Shown piece by piece: positions 33,608-42,323 of a DNA stretch of 64,000 nucleotides (the first letter of the stretch is position 1; each line of letters begins with the position of its first letter). Position numbers and translations under genes: made by a program. The notes under the pieces were generated by a model. That model saw only the letters and a list, made by a program, of their open reading frames with translations, was not told where the DNA came from and made no database searches. Origin of the DNA: JACKNG01 sp040220855 (GTDB taxonomy: Bacteria > Pseudomonadota > Gammaproteobacteria > Ga0077536); contig JAVJVZ010000079.1 in the NCBI GenBank assembly GCA_040220855.1, positions 48,504 through 112,503 of the forward strand. Direction: 5' to 3'.

Positions 33608-34363
33608 TCAGAGGTCGAAGTCGACCGTGTAGGAGACGACGAACTTCACGCTGCCGTTCTGCAGACCGACGTCGCCCGAATCGTCGAGATCGGTATGGCT
33701 GACGACGAAGCCGAAGCCACCCTTCGAGAGCGACACGTTGTAGTCGACGTAGTCGAAGGTGCCGTTGGCGAAGTTGAACGAGTCGACGAAGTCACCGTCG
33801 TGGTAGCCGACGTGCAGACCGAGTTCGAGGCCGTCCTTGATTTCGTAGGCATAGTCGGCCGAGATGTAGTAGGTCGAGCCGAAGCCGAGGTCGTAGTTGC
33901 GACCGGCGTTGGCCAGGCCGTCGGACTCGTCGGCCTCGGTGTGGCTCAGCACCCACGCGGTGACGCTGAAGCCCATGTAACCAACGCTGCCATAGAACTC
34001 GCCGAAGTCGAAGTTGGCTTCCTCGTCGTAGTTGTAGAACAGGTAACCGAAGTCGTAGCTGATGCCGTTGTATTCACCGGCGTAGCCGATGTACCAGTCG
34101 TTCTCGTAGGAGAACGCGTCACCGGAGGGGTTGGTGCCGCTGGCGTACTCGACGTTCGACACCCAGGTGCCGACGTAGATGCCGGACTCGTGCGCGTAGT
34201 CGATACCACCCGAGACGGCGGGCTTGTTCTCGGACTGGGTGAGGCCGCGCCAGAGGTAGTTGTTGGAAACCGAAACGTTGGCAGTCCAGTCACCGGCATG
34301 GGCGGCCATGCTGGTGGCACCGGCCAGGGTCAGCGCGGCGGTAGTCGAAATGAACTTGTTCAT
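33608..34363 (-). CDS. TorF family putative porin
   Basis: A 251-residue outer-membrane barrel protein of the TorF (TIGR02001) family. Signal peptide (NKFISTTAALTLAGATSMAAHA) then the family opening DWTANVSVSNNYLWRGLTQSENKPAVSGGIDY. Strands alternate aromatic and polar residues, and the protein is strongly acidic (many DxxD). Codon use is noticeably more biased than in the neighbours (near-uniform choice of GTC, TAC, GAC), fitting high expression. The ATG follows AGGAGA. A strong terminator lies beyond its stop. Transported solute unknown. Confidence 0.88.
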   Translation of the reverse strand: MNKFISTTAALTLAGATSMAAHAGDWTANVSVSNNYLWRGLTQSENKPAVSGGIDYAHESGIYVGTWVSNVEYASGTNPSGDAFSYENDWYIGYAGEYNGISYDFGYLFYNYDEEANFDFGEFYGSVGYMGFSVTAWVLSHTEADESDGLANAGRNYDLGFGSTYYISADYAYEIKDGLELGLHVGYHDGDFVDSFNFANGTFDYVDYNVSLSKGGFGFVVSHTDLDDSGDVGLQNGSVKFVVSYTVDFDL

Positions 34364-34881
34364 GGGTGGTCTTCTCCTGATTGAGTGCTTCGAATGGATC
34401 ACGTGCGAAGCGCCGAACCTCGCGGACGGATATCCCCACACTGCAAACCAGGGGCCAGTTTTGAAGCGAAATCGCCACGCCCTGTTGCGTCGCCAGCGAA
34501 TTCGCGATGATGCTTTGCAAAATCAGTTAGATAAAAGATCGCTCCAAAAATCGTTTCATAAAATTAGTGCATAACTTGTTGTTTCTAATGAAGAGAGGAT
34601 TTCGCCCATCAACCGACTCCGTGCCCCGCGAAGTAGCATTGTTGCGGAAACGAAACGGAATTTGCCCCAACTTGGGGCGCGCCAAAACGGAGCACACGCG
34701 TGGGAAAAGAACCATGGTACGCGCCCGGTGAGCGGCCGGGCGGCGCTTAGCCATCACCCGTCGAAGAAGCCGGTCGCGCCGGCAGCAGGGCCACGGCGCA
34801 GCCCGCGGCAGGCTGCCCGCACGTCGGGCCGGGAGTCGCGCCGCGCACCGTGGCGGCGCGCGGCGCAGCGGTGCCCGGGCG
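34364..34881. other. Non-coding stretch upstream of the TorF gene
   Basis: A 518-base gap. The left 250 bases include an A/T-rich segment (34500-34600), probably the TorF promoter region. A perfect small palindrome, GCCCCAA-C-TTGGGGC, lies at 34664-34678. A 7-base-arm hairpin (34722-34728 with 34736-34742) and G/C-rich sequence fill the rest. I found no gene in it. Confidence 0.5.
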
Positions 34882-35853
34882 TCAGTTCGCGAGGTGGGTG
34901 CGGATGGCGTCCAGCATCACGCGCCGTTCTGCGCGTGCGGCGAGCGCCTCGTCCATCGTCACGCGCACGAAACGGGCCGGCATGTTCGGCTGCATCTGGC
35001 CGATGAGGTCCATATCGGCCGAGATCACGACGCCGATGGTGAAATAGCCACCGGCGGAGACGGCGTCACGGTGCAGCACGATGGGTTCGAGGCCACCCGG
35101 TATCTGGATGCAGCCGTAGGCGTAGCTGGCGTCGGTGATGTTCGACGGATCGGTGCCGGCACCGAACGGCTGGTTGCGCGGAACGAATTCCATCGGGCGG
35201 CCGCCACGGAAGCGGTAGCCCATGCGATCGGCCTCGGGGGCCACCTTCCACTCGTCGCCGTAGAAGTGATCGGCGCACTCGGGTGTGACGAGGTGATCGT
35301 AGATGCCGGGCAGTACGCGCAGCTCGACCGGCGCGGTGAGCTGGCGCCGCAGCGCAGCCGGCACCTCGCGCCCGGCCGCTGCCGGGCGTCCCGTGCCGAG
35401 CGGCAGGCGATCACCCGCGGCAAGCGCGCGCCCCTCGTGGCCGCCCAGCACGCCGACCAGGTAGGTCGACCGGCTGCCGAGCACGACCGGCACGTCGATG
35501 CCCCCGGAAACCGCGATGTACACGCGAGCGCCCGACTTGAGATACCCGAACGACAGCACCTGGCCGGCACGCACCGCGAGTGCAGTCCAGCCGGGCTGAT
35601 CGACGCCGTCGAGCCTGATCGGCAGCTCCGCCCCGGTGACCGCCACGGTGCAGTCGCGCTCGAAGGCGAGCTCGGGCGCCATGAAGGTCGCTTCGAGACC
35701 GGCCGCGCCCTCCTCGTTGCCGACCAGCAGGTTGGCGCTGCGCAGGGCCATGCGGTCCATTGCGCCGCTCTGCGGGATACCGAGGTGATAGTGACCGGGG
35801 CGGCCGAGGTCCTGCACGGTCGTCGCGAGGCCGGGCTTGCGTACTTCAATCAT
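34882..35853 (-). CDS. pxpC: Biotin-dependent carboxylase-associated protein, PxpC/KipA-like
   Basis: A 323-residue protein of the allophanate-hydrolase-subunit-2 family (VRKPGLATTVQDLGRPGHYHLGIPQSGAMDRMALRSANLLVGNEEGAAGLEA is the hallmark; FVPRNQPFGAGTDPSNITDA further on). PxpBC with PxpA is known to form ATP-dependent 5-oxoprolinase; related pairs belong to urea or other biotin-dependent carboxylases. It overlaps the PxpB-like gene by 8 bases and follows a biotin carboxylase and a biotin carrier gene. No pxpA is seen, so 5-oxoproline as substrate is not established. Confidence 0.85.
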   Translation of the reverse strand: MIEVRKPGLATTVQDLGRPGHYHLGIPQSGAMDRMALRSANLLVGNEEGAAGLEATFMAPELAFERDCTVAVTGAELPIRLDGVDQPGWTALAVRAGQVLSFGYLKSGARVYIAVSGGIDVPVVLGSRSTYLVGVLGGHEGRALAAGDRLPLGTGRPAAAGREVPAALRRQLTAPVELRVLPGIYDHLVTPECADHFYGDEWKVAPEADRMGYRFRGGRPMEFVPRNQPFGAGTDPSNITDASYAYGCIQIPGGLEPIVLHRDAVSAGGYFTIGVVISADMDLIGQMQPNMPARFVRVTMDEALAARAERRVMLDAIRTHLAN

Positions 35854-36721
35854 GATTCAGCACCTCGATCAGTCGCGCGTTGTAGGCGTCCATGTCTGCT
35901 TCGAACTCGGCGCGGTCGAAACGCACCGGGCGAATGCGCGGCTCGTAGCGATCGGCGGCCACGTCGGCGTCGATCGCTTCGTAGGCGGCGCGGTCGATGG
36001 GCGCGAACTTGACGATGTCGCCCGGCCGCAGCAGGACCATCTCCTCGCGCAGGTAGGAGACCTTGCCGGCCGGCTCGAAGATCGGCATCGGCGTGATACC
36101 GAACATCTGGTAGCCGCCGGCACCGCGCACCGCGTAGATGGCGCAGAAGCAGCCGCCGTGGCCGATGGTGTGCCGCGGCGTATCAGTGCGGGGGCGCACG
36201 TACTTGGGTGCCTCGATCTGGCGTGCGCGCTCGACCATCTGGTAGAGCCAGGGCACGCCGCAGACGAAACCGACCATCGACACGAACCACGGCGAACCGT
36301 GATGCGCGGCAATGAAATCGGCGACGCTGTCGTAGCCGTTGATGCGCGCGCAGTACTCGAGGTCGGTACCCTCCGGGTCCTGGTGACGCTCGCGAAAGCG
36401 CATCATGGTCTCGTGCGTCCACGGATCCTGGTAGTACACCGGGATCTCGACGATACGCGTATCGAGCACGTCTTCGCTGCGCGCCGCTGCCTCGTCGAGC
36501 TTGCGCACCTCGCGCAGCAGGTCGTCCGGGCGTATGCGGTCGGGATCGAAACGCAACTGGTAGGAAGCGTTGCCGGGACAGATCTCGCTGACCCCGGGAA
36601 AATTCGCTTCCCGGATTGCGCTCGTCACGGCGAGACTCTTGAAGAAGGCGTCGAACGTCATCTCCTCGTCGCACTCGACGAACAGGTGCTCGTCGCCGCC
36701 GAAGCTGAACCGACTGCTCAT
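35846..36721 (-). CDS. pxpB: Carboxyltransferase subunit, PxpB/KipI-like
   Basis: A 291-residue protein of the allophanate-hydrolase-subunit-1 family. The core FVSMVGFVCGVPWLYQMV and VRPRTDTPRHTIGHGGCFCAIYAVRGAGGYQMFGITPMPIF match the family's GGxxxGIYP-type region, though longer at the N terminus than B. subtilis KipI (about 240). The added part (VYYQDPWTHETMMRFRERHQDPEG) resembles the carboxyltransferase halves of urea-carboxylase-like enzymes. It pairs with the overlapping PxpC gene and lies 81 bases after the biotin carboxylase gene in one operon. Confidence 0.83.
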   Translation of the reverse strand: MSSRFSFGGDEHLFVECDEEMTFDAFFKSLAVTSAIREANFPGVSEICPGNASYQLRFDPDRIRPDDLLREVRKLDEAAARSEDVLDTRIVEIPVYYQDPWTHETMMRFRERHQDPEGTDLEYCARINGYDSVADFIAAHHGSPWFVSMVGFVCGVPWLYQMVERARQIEAPKYVRPRTDTPRHTIGHGGCFCAIYAVRGAGGYQMFGITPMPIFEPAGKVSYLREEMVLLRPGDIVKFAPIDRAAYEAIDADVAADRYEPRIRPVRFDRAEFEADMDAYNARLIEVLNHD

Positions 36722-36802
36722 GGTTGTTCTCCCGTCATGTCCGGCGCCAGGCCCTGTGCGCCGCTCATACCGTTGCGATGTTTCGCCGGCGTGCCCCGCC
36801 GT

Positions 36803-38170
36803 TCAAGCGGCCGGCGGCTGGAAACGCTGCTCGAGCCAGGGCTCGAGGAAGCGCGTGTGCACGCGCCCCTGGTGCACGTCCGGATCGGCGGCGAGAGCGC
36901 GGTGCAGCGGCACCGTGGTCGGCACGCCGCTCACCTCGAGCCCGTCGAGCGCCTCGCGCAGCCGCGCGAGGCAGTCGCTGCGATCGGCGCCGTGCACGAC
37001 CAGCTTGCCGAGCAGCGAATCGTAGAACGGCGGCACCGTGTAGCCCTCGTAGAGCAGCGAATCGAAACGTACGTGCGCGCCTTCCGGAACCCGCAGCGAC
37101 TCAATCGTGCCCGGCCCCGGCAGGAAATTGCGCGCCGGGTCCTCGGCGTTGATGCGGCATTCGATGGCATGGCCGTGGATGCGCACGTCGTCCTGCGCGA
37201 GCGTAAGCGGCTCGCCGCCGGCAACGCGGATCATCTGCTCGACGAGGTCGACGCCGGTGACCATCTCGGTGACCGGGTGCTCGACCTGGATGCGCGTGTT
37301 GACCTCGATGAAGTAGAACGCGCGGGTGGCCGCGTCGTAGAGGTACTCCACCGTGCCGGCGCCGCGGTAAGCGACCGATGCGGCGAGGGCGACGGCACTG
37401 TCGCAGAGCGCCTGGCGCACGCCCGCGTCGAGTTCAAAGGCGGGCGCTTCCTCCCACACCTTCTGGCGTCGCCGCTGCAGCGAGCATTCGCGCTCGTAGC
37501 AGTGCACGAAGCGCTCGCCATCGCCGAGAATCTGCACCTCAACGTGGCGCGCCTGCTCGATCACCTTCTCGACGTAGAGGCCGCCGTCGCCGAAGGCGGC
37601 CCGCGCTTCGCCGGAGGCCTGCGGGAAGGCACGCGCGAATTCGTCGGCGTCGTGCACGATGCGGATGCCGCGCCCGCCGCCGCCGGCGGCGGCCTTGATC
37701 ATCACGGGGAAGCCGATGTCCGCGGCAATCTCCGCAGCGCGCGCGACGTCCTCCACGCGTCCGTCGCTGCCCGGCACCACCGGCACGCCAGCCTTGGCAG
37801 CGACGCCGCGCGCGGCGACCTTGTCGCCGAGCAGGCGGATGGCGTCGCCGGACGGGCCGATGAAACGCATGCCGGCGGCAACCACGGCATCGGCGAAGTC
37901 GGCGTTCTCGGCGAGAAAGCCGTAACCCGGGTGAACCGCGTCGCAACCCGCCTCGAGCGCCGCCGCCACCATGCGCTCGACGTCGAGGTAGGACTTCGCT
38001 GCCGGCGGCGGGCCGACTTCGACCACGGCGTCGGCGAGGCGCGCTGCGAGTGAATCGAGATCGGCCGCGCTTGCCGCCTGCACCGTGCGCAGGCCGAGCT
38101 TGCGACAGGCGTGGTTGATGCGCACCGCGATCTCGCCGCGGTTCGCGATGAACACGGAGGTGATGCTCAC
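36803..38170 (-). CDS. Biotin carboxylase subunit (AccC-like)
   Basis: A 455-residue ATP-grasp biotin carboxylase (acetyl-CoA carboxylase AccC type). It opens with ITSVFIANRGEIAVRINHACRKLG, has the glycine loop KAAAGGGGRGIRIVHD (near residue 160), the catalytic EVNTRIQVEHPVTEM (near 280), and the KLVVHGADR turn near the end. It carboxylates the biotin on the carrier encoded just upstream, using ATP and bicarbonate. Because of linkage to PxpB/PxpC genes it probably serves a dedicated carboxylase and not fatty-acid synthesis. GTG start overlaps the carrier stop (GTGA). Confidence 0.9.
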   Translation of the reverse strand: MSITSVFIANRGEIAVRINHACRKLGLRTVQAASAADLDSLAARLADAVVEVGPPPAAKSYLDVERMVAAALEAGCDAVHPGYGFLAENADFADAVVAAGMRFIGPSGDAIRLLGDKVAARGVAAKAGVPVVPGSDGRVEDVARAAEIAADIGFPVMIKAAAGGGGRGIRIVHDADEFARAFPQASGEARAAFGDGGLYVEKVIEQARHVEVQILGDGERFVHCYERECSLQRRRQKVWEEAPAFELDAGVRQALCDSAVALAASVAYRGAGTVEYLYDAATRAFYFIEVNTRIQVEHPVTEMVTGVDLVEQMIRVAGGEPLTLAQDDVRIHGHAIECRINAEDPARNFLPGPGTIESLRVPEGAHVRFDSLLYEGYTVPPFYDSLLGKLVVHGADRSDCLARLREALDGLEVSGVPTTVPLHRALAADPDVHQGRVHTRFLEPWLEQRFQPPAA

Positions 38171-38409
38171 GGATCGATTTCGGCGATTGGCTGGCCGGCC
38201 ATGACCGCCTCGCCGTCCTCGATGACGAAGCGGATCGCGCTGCCACCAATCTCGGCGGTGACCTCCTGGAAATTCTTCATCACCTCGATCAGGCCAATGA
38301 CGTCGCCGACGGCGACGGCTGCACCCTCTTCCTTGAACGGCGGGCTGTCCGGGGACGGGCGGCGGTAGAACGTGCCCGGAAGGGGGGATGCGACCTGCTG
38401 TGTGCTCAT
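38167..38409 (-). CDS. Short biotin carboxyl carrier protein
   Basis: An 80-residue biotinyl domain. Hinge-Pro segment SPLPGTFYRRPSPDSPPF, then GAAVAVGDVIGLIEVMKNFQEVTAEIGG with the biotin-accepting lysine in EVMKN. It lacks the long Ala/Pro N-terminal arm of AccB. The exact start is set by GGAG six bases before the ATG at 38409; ATGs at 38412 and 38424 are alternatives. First gene of the carrier-carboxylase-PxpB-PxpC operon. It carries carboxybiotin between the carboxylase and the PxpBC transferase. Confidence 0.83.
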   Translation of the reverse strand: MSTQQVASPLPGTFYRRPSPDSPPFKEEGAAVAVGDVIGLIEVMKNFQEVTAEIGGSAIRFVIEDGEAVMAGQPIAEIDP

Positions 38410-38597
38410 CATCTGCTCCTGCATGGCTGGCTTGTCGACGCTGGCAGCCGGCGGCGGCTGTCCCCGGGGGAGTTTACATGCATCTGCGTGCGCTGCGCCG
38501 CCACCCGTCGCCGCGCCAGTGGCGATGCGTGCGCGGGCGCCGGCCGGGCCATGGATAATGCGGAGCACCCGCCCACACACGCCACACGGAGAACGCC

Positions 38598-39623
38598 ATG
38601 CGCTTCGGTCTCATGTACAGCTTCATCGTGCCACCCGGCCACACCATGACGCACCTCGACACCTTCCGCGAGATGGACACCCTCCTGCCTCTCGCCGAAT
38701 CGCTCGGCTTCGACGCCTTCCATACCACCGAGCACCACTGCCAGGACAACGGCTGGGTGCCGAGTCCCTTACTCGTGCTCGCGCGCGCGGCCGGACTCAC
38801 GCAGCGCATGCGGCTGGTTACCAACGTGCTGCTGCTGCCGCTCTACCAGCCGCTGCGCCTGGTCGAGGACGTCGCCACGCTCGACAACCTCAGCAACGGA
38901 CGCCTGACGCTCGGCGTCTCACCGGGCTACGTGTCGGAGGAATTCGCCGCTTACGAGGTACCCCATGCCGAACGTTTTGCGCGCAGCGAGGAGATGCTCG
39001 ACATCCTCGAAGCGTCCTGGCAATCGGAGGTGCTCGAGCACCGCGGACGCTTCTACGAGGTGCCGCCGACGCGCGTCGTACCACGCCCGGTGCAGGCCCG
39101 TATTCCGCTGTGGTACGGGGTATCCGGGCCGAAATTGCTCGAACGCGCCGCGCGGCGGCACTGCCCGGTGACCGCCTCCCCGCGCCACACCACCGCCGAA
39201 CTCGTCGCGCACTACGCGCGCTACGACGCCGCCGCGGCCGCGGTCGGCTTCGCAACGGGCGAACGCCCGGTCATCCGCGAAGTCTTCGTCGCTCCGACCC
39301 TGGCCGAGGCCGAGGCCCTTGCGGGCCCCGCCATTACCCACCTGTTCGGCCTCTATGGACGCAAGTCCGCGCAGGGCGAGCGTGAACTGCGCAACGATGC
39401 CGGCGAGCTGGTGCGCGACGAGGCGACAGTCGACTTCCGCACCTTCGCCTCACGCTACATCGTCGGCGACCCGGCCATGGTGCGCGAGCGCATCGCCGAG
39501 CTCGACGACGCCCTCGCCCCGAGCGAAGTGATCTGCCGCATGCAGCTGCCCGGCATCGCAAGCGACCGGTTCGAACGTTCGTTGCGCCTGTTCGGCGAGG
39601 AGGTCATCGCGAAGCTCGGCTGA
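38598..39623 (+). CDS. LLM class flavin-dependent oxidoreductase
   Basis: A 341-residue luciferase-like monooxygenase (TIM barrel). Diagnostic segments: FDAFHTTEHHCQDNGWVPSPLL near residue 35, TQRMRLVTNVLLLPLYQPLRLVEDVATLDNLSNGRLTLGVSPGYV near 75-120, and RIPLWYGVSGPKLLERAARR near 170. Such enzymes use FMNH2 or F420 for alkane, nitrilotriacetate, sulfonate or long-chain aldehyde oxidation. Another LLM protein of the same length is encoded at 42324-43349. The substrate is not evident from the neighbours. Confidence 0.87.
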   Translation: MRFGLMYSFIVPPGHTMTHLDTFREMDTLLPLAESLGFDAFHTTEHHCQDNGWVPSPLLVLARAAGLTQRMRLVTNVLLLPLYQPLRLVEDVATLDNLSNGRLTLGVSPGYVSEEFAAYEVPHAERFARSEEMLDILEASWQSEVLEHRGRFYEVPPTRVVPRPVQARIPLWYGVSGPKLLERAARRHCPVTASPRHTTAELVAHYARYDAAAAAVGFATGERPVIREVFVAPTLAEAEALAGPAITHLFGLYGRKSAQGERELRNDAGELVRDEATVDFRTFASRYIVGDPAMVRERIAELDDALAPSEVICRMQLPGIASDRFERSLRLFGEEVIAKLG

Positions 39624-39776
39624 GGGTGTTGCCGCAGACGGCAACCGCGCGGCCGACGATGGTGCGGCGGTATGGCCCGTTATACTCGAACACACCGTCG
39701 CACGACGCTGCGCGTGTCGTGCCATCACATCGCGTCGCCGCGCGTGGCGATGCGCGCATCGCAAGGGGAGCCCAGC

Positions 39777-40877
39777 ATGTCCATGATTGTCCGTCTCGCA
39801 TTCGCCGCCGCTGTCTCGATGACACTCGCCGTGCCGGCCACCACGACTGCGGCGGACAGCGCCGACTGCGGCGCGCGCGACGGCTTCGAAGTGGTGTGCG
39901 GCGTGCAACGCCCGGAGGACATCGAGGCGCTGCCGGGCGACGCGCTGCTGATCAGCGAGTATGGCGGCCTCGCCGGCGCACATACCGGGCGCCTCACCTT
40001 GTACCGGCCCGGGCAGGGCAGCCTGCGGCCGCTTTATCCCGGCGAACACGCCAGCGACGGCAGCGCCGACTGGGGCGCAGCGGACTGCCCCGGCGCCCCC
40101 GGCGCCGAGTTCGACCCGCACGGCATCCATCACGGTCCGAGCGGCGGCCGCGAACGCGTCCTGGTGGTCAACCACCGCGGGCGCGAGGCGGTCGAGCTGT
40201 TCGAACTCATCGACGGCGACGACCCGGCGCAGGCGCGCCTCGTCTGGCGCGGCTGCGTGCCTGCACCCGCGGAGGTGTGGATGAACGACGTGGTCGGTCT
40301 GCCGGGTGGCGGTTTCGCGGTCACCCACATGGTGCCGCGCAATGTCGACGGCGAAGTATTGTTCGAAGCCGAGCGTGCACGCAACGACATCGGCTACGTG
40401 CTGACCTGGATGCCGGAGACCGGCTGGCAGAAGGTGCCCGGCAGCGACGGTGCGCTGCCCAACGGCATCGAGGTGAGCGACGACGGCACCATCCTCTACG
40501 TCAACGAGTACTTTGGTGATCGCGTCTACGCCCTCGAGCGCGCCAGCGGCAAACGCCTGTGGTCGACCGCGGTCGACGCGCCGGACAATTCGAGCTGGGG
40601 TACGGACGGCCGGCTGCTGGTCGCGTCGCATCACGCGGATCTCGAAGCGGTGCTGGCGTGCGACCACGAGCCGCTCACGATGTGCCCGCTGGCCTTCTCG
40701 GTCGTCGCCATCGACCCGGCCGACGGTCGCCGCGTGACCATCGTCGAGGGCGGCGGCGAAGGCGCGCCGATGGGCGCCGCCACCGTCGCCGTCGAGCATG
40801 CCGGGCGCCTGTGGCTCGGCTCCTACGTCGGCGACCGGCTGGCGGCGACGCAGCGCGGTACCGGCGTGCGGCCTTAA
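39777..40877 (+). CDS. Exported SMP-30-like beta-propeller protein
   Basis: A 366-residue secreted protein. The start at 39777 follows GGGGAG and gives a signal peptide (MIVRLAFAAAVSMTLAVPATTTAA). The mature protein shows propeller-type repeats (LISEYGGLAGAHTGRLTLYRP, VWMNDVVGLPGGGFAVTHM, LPNGIEVSDDGTILYVNEY, SSWGTDGRLLVASHH) resembling the SMP-30/gluconolactonase fold, with paired cysteines in the first part. A TATACT box at 39681-39686 may be its -10 element. A strong hairpin follows the stop. Enzymatic activity (lactonase or esterase) is possible but unproven. Confidence 0.72.
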   Translation: MSMIVRLAFAAAVSMTLAVPATTTAADSADCGARDGFEVVCGVQRPEDIEALPGDALLISEYGGLAGAHTGRLTLYRPGQGSLRPLYPGEHASDGSADWGAADCPGAPGAEFDPHGIHHGPSGGRERVLVVNHRGREAVELFELIDGDDPAQARLVWRGCVPAPAEVWMNDVVGLPGGGFAVTHMVPRNVDGEVLFEAERARNDIGYVLTWMPETGWQKVPGSDGALPNGIEVSDDGTILYVNEYFGDRVYALERASGKRLWSTAVDAPDNSSWGTDGRLLVASHHADLEAVLACDHEPLTMCPLAFSVVAIDPADGRRVTIVEGGGEGAPMGAATVAVEHAGRLWLGSYVGDRLAATQRGTGVRP

Positions 40878-40898
40878 CGAGCCGTCGCCCCCGGCATG

Positions 40899-40923
40899 AC
40901 GCGCCGCCACGGTGGCGGCGCGT
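40899..40923 (+). terminator. Hairpin after the propeller gene
   Basis: A perfect inverted repeat with 12-base arms (40899-40910 and 40912-40923) around a single base, 22 bases after the stop codon. There is no T-tract on either strand, so it is either a Rho-independent terminator of the weak type or an RNA-stabilising hairpin. Confidence 0.45.
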
Positions 40924-41024
40924 CTGGTATCGTCAGCGCTGCACCGGAGGCCACCCGCCATTGCAGGTGCCTACACGGGGCGACGACACGTCGATTACCG
41001 CGGCGGCCGCGTCAGCCGCACGAC

Positions 41025-42107
41025 TCAACCCTGCGCAATCGCCGCCGCGATCGCCGCGCCGAGTTCGGCGGTGCCGGCCGTGCCACCGATATCGCGCGTC
41101 AGCGGTGCGTGCGCCGGCCCGCTCTCGAGCACGCTCTCGATGGCGGCGAGCACCGCCGCGGCGGCATCCGCATGGCCGAGATGCTCGAGCATCATCGCGC
41201 CGCACCAGATCTGGCCGATGGGGTTTGCGATGCCCTGCCCGGCGATGTCCGGCGCCGAGCCGTGTACCGGCTCGAACAGGCTCGGGTAGCGTCGCTCCGG
41301 GTTGATGTTGGCCGACGGCGCGACGCCGATGGTACCGGTGCAGGCGGGGCCGAGGTCGGAGAGAATGTCGCCGAAGAGATTGCTCGCGACAACGACGTCG
41401 AACCAGTCCGGGTGCAGCACGAAGTTCGCCGTGAGGATGTCGATGTGGTACTTGTCGACGCGCACGTCCGGGTAGCGCGCCGCCATCGCCGCGACGCGCT
41501 CGTCCCAGTACGGCATGCTGACGAACAGGCCGTTCGATTTCGTCGCGGAGGTGAGGTGCCGCGCCGGGCGTTTGTGCGCGAGTTCGAAGGCATAGGCGAG
41601 AATGCGATCGACACCCTGGCGCGTCATCACGGTCTCCTGGATCACGACCTCGCGCTCGGTGCCCTCGAACAGCCGCCCACCGACGTTGGTGTACTCGCCC
41701 TCGGTGTTCTCGCGCACGACGAGGAAGTCGATGTCGCCGGGGCGACGATTGGCGAGTGGGCTGCGGATGCCGGGCAGCAGGCGCACGGGGCGCAGGTTGA
41801 CGTACTGGTCGAAGGCGCGGCGGAAGAGCAGCAGCGAGCCCCATAGCGAGACGTGGTCGGGCACGGCCGCGGGCCAGCCGACGGCGCCGAAGTAGATGGC
41901 ATCGTAGCCCGCCAGGCGCTCGAACCAGTCGTCCGGCAGCATCTTGCCGTGACGTTCGTAGTAGGCGCAGCTGGAGAAATCGAACCAGTCGAAATCGAGC
42001 ACGAAACCGAACCGCGATGCGGCCGCCTCGAGCGCGCGCACCCCCTCGGGAACCACTTCGGTGCCGATTCCATCACCCGGGATCACGGCGATGCGATGAC
42101 GATTCAT
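41025..42107 (-). CDS. Tartrate dehydrogenase/isopropylmalate dehydrogenase family protein
   Basis: A 360-residue beta-decarboxylating dehydrogenase. Opening IAVIPGDGIGTEVVPEGVRAL, NLRPVRLLPGIRSPLANRRPGDIDFLVVRENTEGEYTNVGG, and LASNLFGDILSDLGPACTGTIGVAPSANINPE-type metal-ligand region are as in the TtuC tartrate dehydrogenase/decarboxylase group more than in LeuB (the WGSLLLFRRAFDQYVNLRP segment fits). NAD and Mn or Mg dependent, cytosolic. Substrate may be tartrate, D-malate or isopropylmalate; no leucine genes are adjacent, which favours TtuC-type activity. Confidence 0.85.
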   Translation of the reverse strand: MNRHRIAVIPGDGIGTEVVPEGVRALEAAASRFGFVLDFDWFDFSSCAYYERHGKMLPDDWFERLAGYDAIYFGAVGWPAAVPDHVSLWGSLLLFRRAFDQYVNLRPVRLLPGIRSPLANRRPGDIDFLVVRENTEGEYTNVGGRLFEGTEREVVIQETVMTRQGVDRILAYAFELAHKRPARHLTSATKSNGLFVSMPYWDERVAAMAARYPDVRVDKYHIDILTANFVLHPDWFDVVVASNLFGDILSDLGPACTGTIGVAPSANINPERRYPSLFEPVHGSAPDIAGQGIANPIGQIWCGAMMLEHLGHADAAAAVLAAIESVLESGPAHAPLTRDIGGTAGTAELGAAIAAAIAQG

Positions 42108-42231
42108 GATGTTGGCGCTCCGTCAGAGCGCCCGGCCAGCGGGCGCGATGAGAGTCAATCAGCGGCCGGCAGCGCACCGGCAAAGCCGCGATCATAGCCG
42201 CCCCGCGCAAACCCCTACCGCCCCCGAAAAC

Positions 42232-42312
42232 TATCCACAGGTGTCTGACCCTTTTGGGGATAACTGCCCGTCGAGCGACGCGGTTGGCAGATATCCACAG
42301 GTGTCTGACCCT
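42232..42312. repeat. Two exact 21-bp direct repeats, 60 bp apart
   Basis: A 21-base unit beginning TATCCACAGG and ending TCTGACCCT occurs at 42232-42252 and again, exactly, at 42292-42312, between the divergent-to-tail genes at 42107 and 42324. Each copy contains TATCCACA, 8 of 9 bases of a DnaA-box-like sequence, and a GTGTCTGACCC segment. Confidence 0.85.
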
Positions 42313-42323
42313 CGTATGCCGGT

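Noticed and set aside
34662..35006. Open frame overlapping the end of the PxpC gene
   Set aside because: Arg/Ala-rich translation, antisense to PxpC and through a GC-rich hairpin; no family match.
35837..38053. Very long open frame opposite the PxpC, PxpB and biotin-carboxylase genes
   Set aside because: It is a shadow frame of GC-rich genes on the other strand; its translation is Arg/Ala/His-rich without family motifs.
42232..42312. Replication origin
   Set aside because: Only two near-DnaA-box sequences, no A/T-rich unwinding region, no dnaA, dnaN or gyrB nearby.
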